From assembly GCF_000317085.1 (NCBI RefSeq), contig NC_019702.1:2944394-3008393 (forward strand): a stretch of DNA of 64,000 bases, written 5' to 3'. Below, one piece after another: positions 27,971 to 36,945 of the stretch. The notes under the pieces are model-generated. The model was not told the origin of the DNA. It did not search any database and saw only the letters and a list, made by a program, of their open reading frames with translations. Position numbers and translations under genes: made by a program. How positions within the stretch are numbered: the first letter of the stretch is position 1; each line of letters begins with the position of its first letter. The DNA is from Synechococcus sp. PCC 7502. Lineage in GTDB: Bacteria; Cyanobacteriota; Cyanobacteriia; Pseudanabaenales; Pseudanabaenaceae.

Positions 27971-28075
27971 ATGGATACAGGAATAATTCTGATGTCCATC
28001 ACAACTTGGTTAATCTTAAGTAACCTAAAGTGGAAGTTTTATCATTGGCAAGAGATTCCCGCCCGTAATCGGTAA
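27971..28075 (+). CDS. small hydrophobic ORF before the RT start
   Basis: 34 codons, MDTGIILMSITTW then LILSNLKWKFYHW, with one short hydrophobic stretch and a basic end. A perfect AAGGAGG (27944-27950) lies upstream, but it is better spaced for an ATG at 27960 that yields only 8 codons (MTLIWIQE), out of frame with this one. It could be a small protein, a frameshifted remnant or part of a non-coding RNA. It was next to the intact RT gene before the inversion. Confidence 0.3.
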   Translation: MDTGIILMSITTWLILSNLKWKFYHWQEIPARNR

Positions 28076-28118
28076 CAAATAGATAAAATTCAGAGAGGAA
28101 ATTTAAAATAAAGTTACG

Positions 28119-28185
28119 ATGAAAAGTATTTTAGATTACTCTTACAACGATGCTCGAAAATTCTTTTTGAAGCAAGAGACTTATA
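28119..28185 (+). pseudogene. reverse transcriptase, first 22 codons (separated 5' end)
   Basis: ATG at 28119 reads MKSILDYSYNDARKFFLK then QETY and runs into the IS5 copy B end. FFLK followed by a Tyr just before a LPxYF motif is how many Abi/UG-type RTs begin. The other half of that pattern, INFELPKYFSF, starts at the IS5 copy A edge at 24036 on the - strand. Collapsing the shared TATA gives ACT TAT ATT AAC TTT with the frame kept. It is thus the displaced 5' end of the RT gene at 22564-24036. Confidence 0.85.
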
Positions 28186-29075
28186 GAGCCTGTTTCATAT
28201 CTCATGAGTAGCAATTCTTTTTAGCATCAAACGAATAAAGCAAAGATTGAGTTTAGCTGTAGCATTAACGAGAGTTCTCTCAAAGTTCTTAACTAAGATT
28301 TTGCATCTTTCAACCCAATTACCCACCTTGTCGGCACAACTACAAACCCAGACAGACCTTTTTCTGCCTTCTGTTGCTTTGATACCTTAGGAGAAATTTC
28401 AAACCTAATCTTAGTCATAATCTCAGGATAAACCTTCTGTAAATCAGTCGTCAATTTTTCGATATGATAACCACTATCCAGCAATATCGTAGTTAGGGTA
28501 ATGTCATCTGGCTTCGATTTGAAGTAATCAATGTTAAACGTTAACATCTCAATCAGTCCTTGGTCATCTGATACATTTGCTCTTGTTAAATAGGTGAAAA
28601 AAGGAAATCCCAGTATGTCAACTGCTAAATGTCTTTTGATCCCGTTAGTTGCTTTGTAGGAGCAGAAGCCCTTGGATTCTATACTTGCATTACAAGTATT
28701 TTTCACTGCTTGTGAGTCAATGATGATTAAAGTTGTCCATTTTGATTTTTTTTGACTGTTCACGGGCTGTTGAATGCAAAGCTTCCATAATCGCAGTAAA
28801 TGTACCTGTATCTTTCCACTCCTTGTAGTATCGATACACTGTAGAGAATGGTGGTAAGTCTCGGGGCATATCTCGCCAATTACAACCGTTTTTAAGTTGG
28901 TAGAGTATGCCGTCTAAAATTTGTCTTTTTGTCCAAGTTGGTGGTCTAGTTTGCTTTTTCTTTGGGAGCAATGGTTCTATAATTTCCCATTCTTTATCTG
29001 TTAGGCTACTTGAGTATGGATTTAGCATTTTCTAAGTATCATACATCTTGCTCATAATAGATATGAAACAGGCTC
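28186..29075 (-). mobile_element. IS5-family insertion sequence, copy B (inverted to copy A)
   Basis: 890 bp with the same ends as copy A and flanking TATA on both sides. orfA (29028-28717) is intact. orfB is broken by a 17-bp deletion after TRWVI, which removes the ERSNAW segment and the catalytic Glu and shifts the frame. The A8 run at the orfA/orfB overlap is kept. It sits between the RT 5' fragment and an IS1-type fragment. Confidence 0.92.
28293..29028 (-). pseudogene. IS5-family transposase of copy B, defective
   Basis: orfA (SLTDKEWEIIEPLLPKK) runs 29028-28717. orfB begins in the next frame and carries IIIDSQAVKNT and TILLDSGYHIEKL but ends at VIGLKDAKS after the 17-bp deletion. Without the catalytic glutamate it cannot be active alone; it could be mobilised by copy A. 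Confidence 0.88.
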
Positions 29076-29651
29076 TATAATGCTCTACTTCTTCTGTCAA
29101 TACTCTCTCATATCCTCCCCATCCATCTGTATTCCAATGCTGGTAATCCGTTTTACCTTCAGTACTTACGACTATTTCCTCGATTTACTCATCAGTATAT
29201 TTTCCGACTCTTACCGCTAAAATCAATCCACTATTATCCGCTATGCTTACCCCAATCCAACAGTCTTGTGACTCAAGTTCTGTTGGTAAGGAGTTTTTCT
29301 GTTTTTTCCACGAACGACCACATTTCATCACTACTGATTTAACCTCCTGATTATGAATCCTTTGAGCTTTCTGCGAGGCTTGCCTAATGATGCTTACTAT
29401 TGTGTTGTATGCTAATCCACTTAATCGGGCAATTCCACGCAAGCTTACTCCTTCACTTTGGCTTTGCAAGACTAAATGAATCTTTTCTACACCTATATGC
29501 CGATGATAGTAAATCGTGTCAAAAGTCTCTACAAATGTTTTTTTTGCATTTAGGACATTCATACCTAAGTATTATGTCCATGAACTTTATGATGACTACA
29601 CAATAAGCATTTTATATTTTTTGCTATGCTACATTACTTTGATGCACTACC
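29076..29651 (-). mobile_element. IS1-family fragment, copy 2
   Basis: The - strand 5' two thirds of an element closely similar to copy 1 (6633-7512). The terminal repeat GGTAGTGCATCAAAGTAATG ends at 29651. The transposase reads KKTFVETFDTIYYHRHIG, SLRGIARLSGLAYNTI and GVSIADNSGLILAVRVGKYTDE, then GWGGYERVLTEEVEHY, with frameshifts. It is cut at the IS5 copy B boundary; the matching C-terminal part is not on the other side. Confidence 0.83.
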
Positions 29652-29811
29652 AAAAAAAGTAAGGCCGGAGTAAAGACTAAACGTCTCAAGGCTAGCTGAA
29701 ATGATAACTATATTAAGTATATTCACTTCTTAGGTTGTATCAATTGTTAAGAAATATGTGCAGTTGCCGTAGGCAGTGTCAGATATAGGTTGAGCAAACA
29801 TCCAGAAATTT

Positions 29812-30054
29812 TTACTCTTGCCTGTCTGATACATAAGTTGGATCGGCGGATATGCTTATTCGATCAACACATCTAGTAGTATCGTCATAGGCAAGTGCAA
29901 CAAAATATTGACAAGTAAATTCTGTATTATTTTCTGCTTCTACTATCTGTTTTTTTGGGTTACAGGTTGTCAAACCTACCGATGTCTAGACATGGAGTTG
30001 TTCAACTGCTGTGCTGTTAGATGGAATATCTGTAGATAAATTGATTGCTGTCAT
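29812..30054 (-). pseudogene. unknown 80-codon protein with one in-frame TAG
   Basis: ATG at 30054 reads MTAINLSTDIPSNSTAVEQL then HV, a TAG at codon 24, and continues in the same frame TSVGLTTCNPKKQIVEAENN and CQYFVALAYDDTTRCVDRIS to a normal stop at 29814-29812. One G to A change from a Trp codon (TGG) would explain it. The coding look after the stop (conserved-type Cys, aromatic and Asp residues) supports recent decay or readthrough. I do not recognise the family. The rest of 29652-30234 shows no other gene. Confidence 0.5.
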
Positions 30055-30234
30055 TGATAATTTCTAAAGCAAAATATTGGACTAAATCAACTGTACAACA
30101 GCTATTTATTCCAGTATTTTCAACTAGTTGAACAGATTCTACAAAATGGCTGTGATTCACGCAATGCAATAGTTCAAACACTCAATGAGAATTGCTGTTA
30201 TCATCAAAAAAATTCTGCTATAATAAAGCCTCTT

Positions 30235-30624
30235 GGGGCCGCAACGGTTTCGACGTGTTAGTAGAAACTACCTCATGCAGGTCGAGAGTGAGCCATCTCT
30301 CGTAAATCAAGGACTCAAACAAGTACATGCGAACAACATCGTACCCTTCGCTCGTAAAGCCGCTCCTGTAGCTGCCTAAGAACCACCCCTCAAAAGGTCT
30401 GTTTCGAGCTCTAACTTGTGACTCAGTTAAACAAATTTAGATAACCCCCAACTGATGCTGTTAACGCCCTTCTCTGATAGAGTGTTAACCTAAGAAACTT
30501 TCAGAGCATCCTAGTATCTGGGAAAATAGATATTTCCCTCCGTGCGGATTAAAACGGATAAACCTGTGACTGAATGGGGCGTTATGAGCTAGGACGGACG
30601 AGGATTCGACTTCCTCCGGCTCCA
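30235..30624 (+). ncRNA. ssrA: transfer-messenger RNA (tmRNA)
   Basis: Starts GGGGCCGCAACGGTTTCGAC and ends in the T-arm-like GAGGATTCGACTTCCTCC, then GGCTCCA and a T-run. The acceptor GGGGCCG pairs with CGGCTCC, giving a one-piece tmRNA of about 390 nt; CCA is not encoded. The resume codon GCG begins a tag reading ANNIVPFARKAAPVAA then TAA, the cyanobacterial tag. It rescues stalled ribosomes and marks products for Clp proteases; clpX and clpP are at 17.5-19.5 kb. Confidence 0.97.
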
Positions 30625-30670
30625 CTTTTTTATAACTAAATCAAATAAGTTAGATTAACCAAGAGTAACA

Positions 30671-30982
30671 ATGAATGTCCTATCTCTTCCCACTTGGATA
30701 ATTCATATATCTAGTGTGCTCGAATGGGTGATCGCTATCTGGTTAATTTGGAATCATAGTAAGATGCAGCCACAGGTTGCTAAAGAGTGGAAAGGCTTAG
30801 CTCTAGGTATGGTACCAGCCCTAGTCAGTGCTATGTGTGCTTGTACTTGGCATTTTTTTGATAACTCTATTTACTTAGATTGGTTAGTTACGGTACAGGC
30901 AGCTACTACTTTAATTGGCAATTGCACCTTAGCGATCGCTGGGTATTTTTTATACAAGACTCGTAATATTGAGACTATCTAA
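30671..30982 (+). CDS. DUF2499 (Ycf49-like) membrane protein
   Basis: 103 aa with three hydrophobic segments (VLEWVIAIWLIWNH, MVPALVSAMCACTWHFF, TTLIGNCTLAIAGYFLY). The sequence pattern LSLPTWIIHISSVLEW and the central ACTWHFF fit DUF2499, the Ycf49 family of cyanobacteria and algal plastids. Function is unknown; a thylakoid role is assumed only from distribution. It lies 46 bp downstream of ssrA. Confidence 0.8.
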   Translation: MNVLSLPTWIIHISSVLEWVIAIWLIWNHSKMQPQVAKEWKGLALGMVPALVSAMCACTWHFFDNSIYLDWLVTVQAATTLIGNCTLAIAGYFLYKTRNIETI

Positions 30983-31006
30983 GCATTTATCTAAATTTTT
31001 GACATT

Positions 31007-31795
31007 CTAATTTTTGGCACGTTTAATCGGCTTTACAGGAGAATTTGGTTTTATAACGGCACCTGTCCCCTGTCGGCGTACTGGTTTACTGGGAGTTTTT
31101 TTAGGTATCACGGCGATCGCCTTTGCCGATGTAATAACTAAGCTATGTTTTTCCCGTTGAACTTTTACATCCCAAAAATAGCCAAGGGCATTACTAGGCA
31201 AGATTCCCTTTAACTTTAACTTAAATTTAGAACGTGCTTGGGGTAGCTTTTTGAGCGCATTACTCCGCTTAATTTTGACAACCACATAATTTTTAGAAAT
31301 AGATTGTTCTATAGCTTCACCCCGAATCGAGAAATAGCCATCTTCAATATTTGGGTCAAGATCATAGTTGGTTTTACCTGTTTCTTTGGGAGCCCACACT
31401 CCAGAAATCTGCACATAGAGTTGATTTGTCTTATTCACAGTGCGAGGGTAAACCACCCAATGGTATGACTTTCCCGAGATTAACTTTTTTTGGATAATAG
31501 GCATCACCCTACCAAGAACTACAGCCTCAATTTCTGTACCATCAGTCGCCACAAGCTTACCCTTACAAAAATGGCTAACGGAGGGTAAATATTGTCCAAA
31601 AATAATCCCGATCGCCCGATACTGTAAAGTTGCACTAGGAGCAGGAATTGGAGTTAAAGATTCCGCTAAATCCGCATTTTGAAGCTGAGGAGGAGTCAAG
31701 CTAATAATCTCTAGTTTAGTTGGTGGTTGATTAGGGGGATTAGCACCAAAACTAGCAGGTTTATCAGCATGATTAGGATGATTAGACTTCTGCAT
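31007..31795 (-). CDS. conserved cyanobacterial protein of unknown function
   Basis: 262 aa. A Pro/Asn-rich, probably disordered N-terminus (1-55) is followed by a core starting LQYRAIGIIFGQYLPSVSHF and continuing YHWVVYPRTVNKTNQLYVQI and GYFSIRGEA. The C-terminus is strongly basic (KKTPSKPVRRQG, PVKPIKRAKN). I recall this core as a conserved cyanobacterial hypothetical family. The basic tail suggests nucleic-acid contact (inference). It has no membrane segment. It lies 32 bp downstream of tpiA on the same strand, so the two may share a transcript. Confidence 0.75.
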   Translation of the reverse strand: MQKSNHPNHADKPASFGANPPNQPPTKLEIISLTPPQLQNADLAESLTPIPAPSATLQYRAIGIIFGQYLPSVSHFCKGKLVATDGTEIEAVVLGRVMPIIQKKLISGKSYHWVVYPRTVNKTNQLYVQISGVWAPKETGKTNYDLDPNIEDGYFSIRGEAIEQSISKNYVVVKIKRSNALKKLPQARSKFKLKLKGILPSNALGYFWDVKVQREKHSLVITSAKAIAVIPKKTPSKPVRRQGTGAVIKPNSPVKPIKRAKN

Positions 31796-31827
31796 TTAAA
31801 CCTCTGGAGCTATTACCTTGAAAATAG

Positions 31828-32577
31828 CTAGTGCGCGATCGCTGTATAGTTAACAATCCTAGCAAAACTAACGGGTTCTAAACTAGCTCCGCCAACTAAA
31901 ACTCCATCAATTTCTGGTTGTGCCATAATCTCATCAATATTTTCAGGTTTAACGGAGCCTCCATACTGGATCGTAACGTTAGGATTTTGTAATTGCTTCC
32001 GAATTAAGCCTATAACTCGATTCGCTTCGTCTGTGTCGCAGGTATCACCAGTCCCGATCGCCCAAATTGGTTCATAGGCAATAATTAGATTATTCTGATC
32101 AATATCTTTAAGTCCATGCTCTAGTTGGGCATAAATACAAGCTTCAGTTTGATTTTGATCCCGTTGTTGTTTAGTTTCTCCGACACAGAGAATTGGGGTA
32201 ATGCCATGTTTTTGAGCAGACTTAAGCCGTTGATTGACCGTGGCATCAGTTTCTCCAAAGAATTGTCGCCGCTCACTATGTCCGATAATTACAAATTTGA
32301 GTCCAAGTTCTACCAACATGGGAGCAGAAATTTCTCCAGTAAATGCTCCACTATCCGCCCAGTGCACATTTTGAGCTCCGATCGCTAAATTGGCTGGAGT
32401 ATGAGCCACAAAACTGACTAAAAAGGGGAGATTGGTATAGGGCGCACAGATCAGCACTTGATCCTCACTGGTTTCAAGTCGATTCTGCACTAGGGGTAAA
32501 AAATCAGTGAAAAATTCCTTGGCTTCCCTCTGGGTCTTATACATTTTCCAGTTGCCAGCGATCGCAATTCTACGCAA
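31828..32577 (-). CDS. tpiA: triosephosphate isomerase
   Basis: 249 aa. It interconverts dihydroxyacetone phosphate and glyceraldehyde 3-phosphate in glycolysis and the Calvin cycle. Catalytic residues are visible: Lys in AGNWKMYKT, His in [13 protein letters not shown], and Glu in the signature [11 protein letters not shown]; the phosphate loop is [11 protein letters not shown] with GVLVGGASL. The start is a TTG (32577-32575), since no ATG or GTG in frame fits the conserved [11 protein letters not shown] beginning. A HIP1 site overlaps the start region. Confidence 0.97.
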   Translation of the reverse strand: MRRIAIAGNWKMYKTQREAKEFFTDFLPLVQNRLETSEDQVLICAPYTNLPFLVSFVAHTPANLAIGAQNVHWADSGAFTGEISAPMLVELGLKFVIIGHSERRQFFGETDATVNQRLKSAQKHGITPILCVGETKQQRDQNQTEACIYAQLEHGLKDIDQNNLIIAYEPIWAIGTGDTCDTDEANRVIGLIRKQLQNPNVTIQYGGSVKPENIDEIMAQPEIDGVLVGGASLEPVSFARIVNYTAIAH

Positions 32578-32826
32578 AGTAATATCCTAAAATTCATTAA
32601 TTAAGTGTTTACTTAGTTTAATTTCAAAGCAGCTATCTGGAATAACTAAAATTTTAAAGCTAAGCTTCTGGCAATCATTTATTAATCTTTTATCAATAAG
32701 TAAATTGAAAGCTGATAAGTATGCTAGTAAGTATCCCTAAGTGAATTTAAAGTGCAGAAATCGCTAACTTGAGTGGCTAAATTCAAATAAATTGCAAAAA
32801 TCTTGATTAAATTCTTTACGTTTTTT

Positions 32827-32876
32827 TACATAAGCTTGTATTATGATTAGTGATCGCTTTCGTACATAAGTTTGTA
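32827..32876 (+). promoter_or_regulatory. paired TACA-N6-TGTA motifs upstream of the DEAD-box gene
   Basis: TACATAAGCTTGTA (32827-32840) and TACATAAGTTTGTA (32863-32876) are near-identical imperfect palindromes 36 bp apart. A third partial match (CTACATAA) follows at about 32881. They lie about 165-215 bp before the helicase start, in the 413-bp gap after tpiA, and could be a regulator's operator. No known regulator is assigned. Confidence 0.4.
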
Positions 32877-33041
32877 AATTCTACATAAATTACGGAGCTT
32901 CGGCTCTGCGTTCTTTTGGTTTTGCTCAAAGCTTTTATAAAAGATAACCTTCACGGGTTTGCTTTTGAATGAGTTGGTGTCAGGAACTAGATGAACAAAA
33001 GAAGGCGACCACCACAGCCAATTCACTATTTAGGAGCATTC

Positions 33042-34577
33042 ATGCCCTCTTCTTTTCAATCTCTAGGTATTTCTGAAGCCCGCATTCAAGTTTTAACTGA
33101 ATTAGGTTTTACAGCCCCTACTCCCATTCAATCTCAATCTATCCCCGCCCTGCTTGAAGGCAAAGATATGCTCGGTCAGGCACAAACTGGAACTGGTAAG
33201 ACCGCAGCTTTTTCACTACCAATTTTAGAGCGCATTGACCCTTATCAAAATCAACTTCAGGCTCTAATTTTAACGCCCACCCGTGAACTGGCAATTCAAG
33301 TCAGCCAAGCTATTCGCAGTTTTAATCTTAAGCCCGGTGCCAAAATTTTAACTGTTTACGGTGGACAGGCGATTGATCGCCAAATTTCCCAACTTGATCG
33401 CGGTGTACATATTGTGGTTGGTACTCCTGGTCGAGTGATTGACCTCATGGATCGGGGCAGACTCGATCTTAGTCATCTGTCTTGGTTTGTGCTAGATGAA
33501 GCTGATGAAATGTTAAACATGGGCTTTATTCAAGATGTGGAAAAAATCTTGGCAGTCACGCCTCCGCAACGCCAAACTGCATTTTTTTCGGCAACTATGC
33601 CCACGGCAGTAAAAAGGTTAGTTAAAAACTATCTGCGATCGCCAGTTTTGGTCAAGGTGGAGTCTGATGATTCTGCGCCTAGTCGGATTGAACAACAAGT
33701 TTACATCGTGCCACCCCATCTGAGTAAGGAGGAAGCCTTATTACCAATTTTGGAACTGGAAGCACCTCACTCTGCTCTAATTTTTGTGCGGACAAAAGAT
33801 GCAGCTAGCAAACTCACCGACATTCTTCAAAATGCAGGACATAGTGTTGATGAATATCACGGTAATTTAACGCAGGTTCAGCGTGAAGGTTTACTCAGAC
33901 GTTTCCGCAGCGAACAAGTAAGATGGGTAGTTGCCACGGATATTGCCGCTAGAGGATTAGATATTGATAGTTTGACCCATGTGATCAATCTGGATATGCC
34001 CGACGACCTAGAGCGATATGTCCACCGCATTGGGCGCACGGGACGAGCAGGACGCACTGGTACCGCAATTACAATTATCTCTGCCAGAGAGCGTTATAAA
34101 CTGCGCCATTTGGAAAAAATGATTGGGCAAACCTTGGATGCTCTACCTATGCCTACAATTACCCAAATCCAAGAACGACGCATTGCTAGATTTAAAGAGC
34201 AAATCCATGAGGTTCTAACTGGAGAAAGATTAGCTTCCTTCCTACCGTTGGTATCTCAACTTTCTGAAGATTATGATCCTCAGGCGATCGCAGCAGCAGC
34301 ATTACAATTGGCGTATAGTCGGATTCAATCTGAAAAATCTGAACAGGCGGCACTGAATATCTTGTCTAAGCAAGCTGATAAATCTACCTTTAGTGGTAGT
34401 AAGCCCGTAAAGCGTAGTACCAGCAGTACAAGTGGCAGACGTAATTATGATAATTATGACCGTGCTGATAAGCCCTCTGATAAATCTGATAGACCAGAAA
34501 GATTTGATCGCGATCGCAATAAAGGTGATTACGGTAACAAGTCTGGACGTTTTACCCCAGCCAGAACAAAACATTAG
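33042..34577 (+). CDS. DEAD-box ATP-dependent RNA helicase (CrhR/DeaD-like)
   Basis: 511 aa from ATG 33042, which has an AGGAG five bases upstream; an ATG at 32991 would add 17 residues not typical of the family. Motifs: Q-motif FTAPTPIQSQSIP, Walker A AQTGTGKTAAF, PTRELA, DEAD in VLDEADEMLNMGF, SAT, RGLDI, and HRIGRTGRAGRTG. The C-terminus after about 445 is Ser/Asp/Arg-rich and disordered (RADKPSDKSDRPERF). CrhR of Synechocystis is cold- and redox-induced. A long leader with a GAGC-TTCG-GCTC hairpin (near 32900) precedes this gene, which fits post-transcriptional cold control (inference). Confidence 0.92.
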   Translation: MPSSFQSLGISEARIQVLTELGFTAPTPIQSQSIPALLEGKDMLGQAQTGTGKTAAFSLPILERIDPYQNQLQALILTPTRELAIQVSQAIRSFNLKPGAKILTVYGGQAIDRQISQLDRGVHIVVGTPGRVIDLMDRGRLDLSHLSWFVLDEADEMLNMGFIQDVEKILAVTPPQRQTAFFSATMPTAVKRLVKNYLRSPVLVKVESDDSAPSRIEQQVYIVPPHLSKEEALLPILELEAPHSALIFVRTKDAASKLTDILQNAGHSVDEYHGNLTQVQREGLLRRFRSEQVRWVVATDIAARGLDIDSLTHVINLDMPDDLERYVHRIGRTGRAGRTGTAITIISARERYKLRHLEKMIGQTLDALPMPTITQIQERRIARFKEQIHEVLTGERLASFLPLVSQLSEDYDPQAIAAAALQLAYSRIQSEKSEQAALNILSKQADKSTFSGSKPVKRSTSSTSGRRNYDNYDRADKPSDKSDRPERFDRDRNKGDYGNKSGRFTPARTKH

Positions 34578-34632
34578 ATTAGAACCTAAAGCTAAGATTC
34601 AAAGGCTCAGTAGAGAACCTAACATCTAGTAA

Positions 34633-35886
34633 GTGTTTAAAACCCTGCGCGAAATTCCCATAGATTTAAGACATCAACTCATTTCTGCATTTGTAGTGGG
34701 GTTGATGTTTTGGTCTAGTTTGGCTTCTCAACTTCCCACCCTGCCTTTATATATCAAATATCTTGGCGGAACTACTACGCAAATTGGCTTAGTTATGGGT
34801 AGTTTTGCGATCGGTTTACTGTTTTGTCGCTCCTATCTGGGGCAGATGGCTGACCGAAAAGGTAGAGTGGTAATGATTTGGCTTGGGTTATCGGTTGCAG
34901 CGCTGATACCGCTTTTTTATACCACATTTAGGACAATCCCGATTTTAGTGGTGTTGAGAGCTTTACATGGTATTAGTATTGCCGCTTTTGCCACTGCCTT
35001 TAGTGCCTTAGTTGCCGATCTCGCTCCTCCTAGTCATCGGGGCGAAATTATTGGTTATATGAGTTTAGTGCAGCCCTTAGGTATTGGCTTAGGACCAGCT
35101 TTGGGGGGATGGATGCAGGAAACTTTCGGTTACACCCCCTTGTTTATAACTGCCTCTGCTTTAGCGGCAATCGGATTGGTTACGGCACTGGGACTGCGTG
35201 AAAGCTCCGATTTTATTCGGCCCCAAGGATTACAAGTGAAATTGCGAATCTGGTCAACTTTGGCAAGTCCAAGGGTTAAGGTTCCAGCTATGGTTTTGCT
35301 ATTAGTGGGTATAGTATTTGGAATTTTAAGCTCATTTCTGCCTTTAACAATCCAAGAATATAAGATTCCTTTGAATGCGGGCATTTTTTACATGACTACG
35401 GCTTTATCTGGGTTTATGGTTCGCCTACCGCTTTCTACGATTAGTGATCGCTTTGGGCGGGGAGTATTTATTTCCATAGGTTTATGTTTTTATGCTTTGG
35501 CAATGTTAGTAATTGCTACGGTTCATTCTCGGTGGGCTGTTCTAGGTGCAGGTATCTTGGAAGGCATTGGTTCAGGTATTGTGATTCCTTCGATTATGAC
35601 TTTATTAAGCGATCGCACATTGCCTAAAGAGAGAGGATTTATCTTTGGTTTGGCATGGTTAGGATTTGATCTGGGGATGGCATCCTGTAGCCCAATTATT
35701 GGTAGTTTAATTAAGGTGATTGGTTTATCTGGAGCTTTTATGGTTGCCAGTGGGATGGCAGTTTTAGCATTAATAATTTTTATGACTCAATCTAGTTCTA
35801 GTCTAAAAACTTCTTTTTTGTTTGCGATCAGTCTGGGGAAAGACCCTTACAGCCTTATGAAAGAGCAACTAGCACATGATTTTTGA
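34633..35886 (+). CDS. MFS transporter
   Basis: 417 aa, twelve predicted membrane segments. The major facilitator loop 2-3 motif is present as GQMADRKGRVVMI, and the motif at loop 8-9 as STISDRFGRGVF. The family pattern resembles drug/sugar exporters of the MFS_1 group (YfcJ/AraJ-like). The start is GTG at 34633; no better ATG exists. It is 55 bp downstream of the helicase gene, on the same strand. Substrate unknown. Confidence 0.9.
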   Translation: MFKTLREIPIDLRHQLISAFVVGLMFWSSLASQLPTLPLYIKYLGGTTTQIGLVMGSFAIGLLFCRSYLGQMADRKGRVVMIWLGLSVAALIPLFYTTFRTIPILVVLRALHGISIAAFATAFSALVADLAPPSHRGEIIGYMSLVQPLGIGLGPALGGWMQETFGYTPLFITASALAAIGLVTALGLRESSDFIRPQGLQVKLRIWSTLASPRVKVPAMVLLLVGIVFGILSSFLPLTIQEYKIPLNAGIFYMTTALSGFMVRLPLSTISDRFGRGVFISIGLCFYALAMLVIATVHSRWAVLGAGILEGIGSGIVIPSIMTLLSDRTLPKERGFIFGLAWLGFDLGMASCSPIIGSLIKVIGLSGAFMVASGMAVLALIIFMTQSSSSLKTSFLFAISLGKDPYSLMKEQLAHDF

Positions 35887-36068
35887 ATGAAGATTTTTAA
35901 TAAGTAAGGCAAAATACAGCAGAAATCAATCCTAAATTAGGTTTGCACAAATGAGGCTAATCATAGATTTATTAACTACTAATCAGTGGAATAACTAATG
36001 ATTTAAGGCTTCAAGATAGATTAAAGTCAATAAATATAAAAATAATATGAGAAATCCATTTAAAACCT

Positions 36069-36470
36069 ATGGCAGATATTGTTGATATTGCAGTGAGTGA
36101 CGATTCATTTAAAACATTAGTTACGGCGGTAAAAGCTGCTAATTTGGTCGATGTCTTGAAGTCACCTGGACCATTTACGGTTTTTGCTCCCACTGATGAT
36201 GCTTTTGCTAAACTTCCGCCCGGTACGATTACGACTTTGGTGCAAAATATTCCTCAATTAACAAGAATTCTGAAATTTCATGTGGTGTCAGGTTGTTGGA
36301 AAACCGCAGACCTAGAGAATGTCACTGAATTAACCTCTGTGGAAGGCTCACCAATTAAAATTAGCTTAACCCATGGATTTGAAGTCAAAAATGCTACGGT
36401 CATTGCCTCGGATATTGAAGCAGATAATGGCATTATTCACGTCATAGATAATGTGATCTTGATGGGATAG
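36069..36470 (+). CDS. fasciclin-domain protein
   Basis: 133 aa, one complete FAS1 domain: [46 protein letters not shown] and the closing [15 protein letters not shown]. No signal peptide is visible, so it may be cytoplasmic or exported another way. Small cyanobacterial fasciclin proteins occur widely and have been linked to adhesion and stress, but the role is unproven. It stands alone with 180 bp upstream and 169 bp downstream of non-coding DNA. Confidence 0.93.
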   Translation: MADIVDIAVSDDSFKTLVTAVKAANLVDVLKSPGPFTVFAPTDDAFAKLPPGTITTLVQNIPQLTRILKFHVVSGCWKTADLENVTELTSVEGSPIKISLTHGFEVKNATVIASDIEADNGIIHVIDNVILMG

Positions 36471-36639
36471 CTTTGATAATATTTGGATTAAAGTCAAGAC
36501 CTTCCCATAATTTATAATTTGATTACGCATTTCAAGAATTAATTTAGGCTTTAATTTAGATTTGATCTAGACTTGTAAAAGCCCTAGGAAATGAGATAAT
36601 GCAGTTACCTACATAAACTTTTAATAATATTTAATTACT

Positions 36640-36780
36640 ATGGATGCTGATTTAAGACCTCTTCTCGTGCTTGCTCCCATTGGTTTAGTCGTGGTTTGGG
36701 CAGCCTACAATATGACTAAAGCTGTGCTTAAGGGTGAAGCGAAACTATTTGGCGATCGTGGTAATAATCCATTTCAATAG
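36640..36780 (+). CDS. psbY: photosystem II protein PsbY-like small membrane protein
   Basis: 46 aa, too short for most gene callers. One membrane helix (LLVLAPIGLVVVWAAYNM) follows a short acidic N-terminus (MDADLRP), then a basic and polar tail (KGEAKLFGDRGNNPFQ). The MDxxxRxxxVLAPxxxxxxWAxxN pattern matches cyanobacterial PsbY, a peripheral low-molecular-mass photosystem II subunit near cytochrome b559. The tail is longer than in some homologues. It lies between the fasciclin gene and gltA in a 472-bp gap. Confidence 0.6.
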   Translation: MDADLRPLLVLAPIGLVVVWAAYNMTKAVLKGEAKLFGDRGNNPFQ

Positions 36781-36945
36781 ATTTGGCTAACATTTAGTTA
36801 AATATTTGGTTAATACAATCTGAGTTATCGGTACTGGGAAAGTTCAAGTTTTTTGGCAATCCCAGTTTTTTATGGTCTTTCTTTGCTAGATCAAGGCTGA
36901 GAATGGTAAATTCATAATTGCAGTTAAGGTGATAAGGAGTGGATG

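Noticed and set aside
28020-28080. IS200/IS605-like right end suggested by GGCAAGAGATTCCCGCC
   Set aside because: Resembles TnpB-type end hairpins only weakly; no TnpA/TnpB gene or partner end is present.
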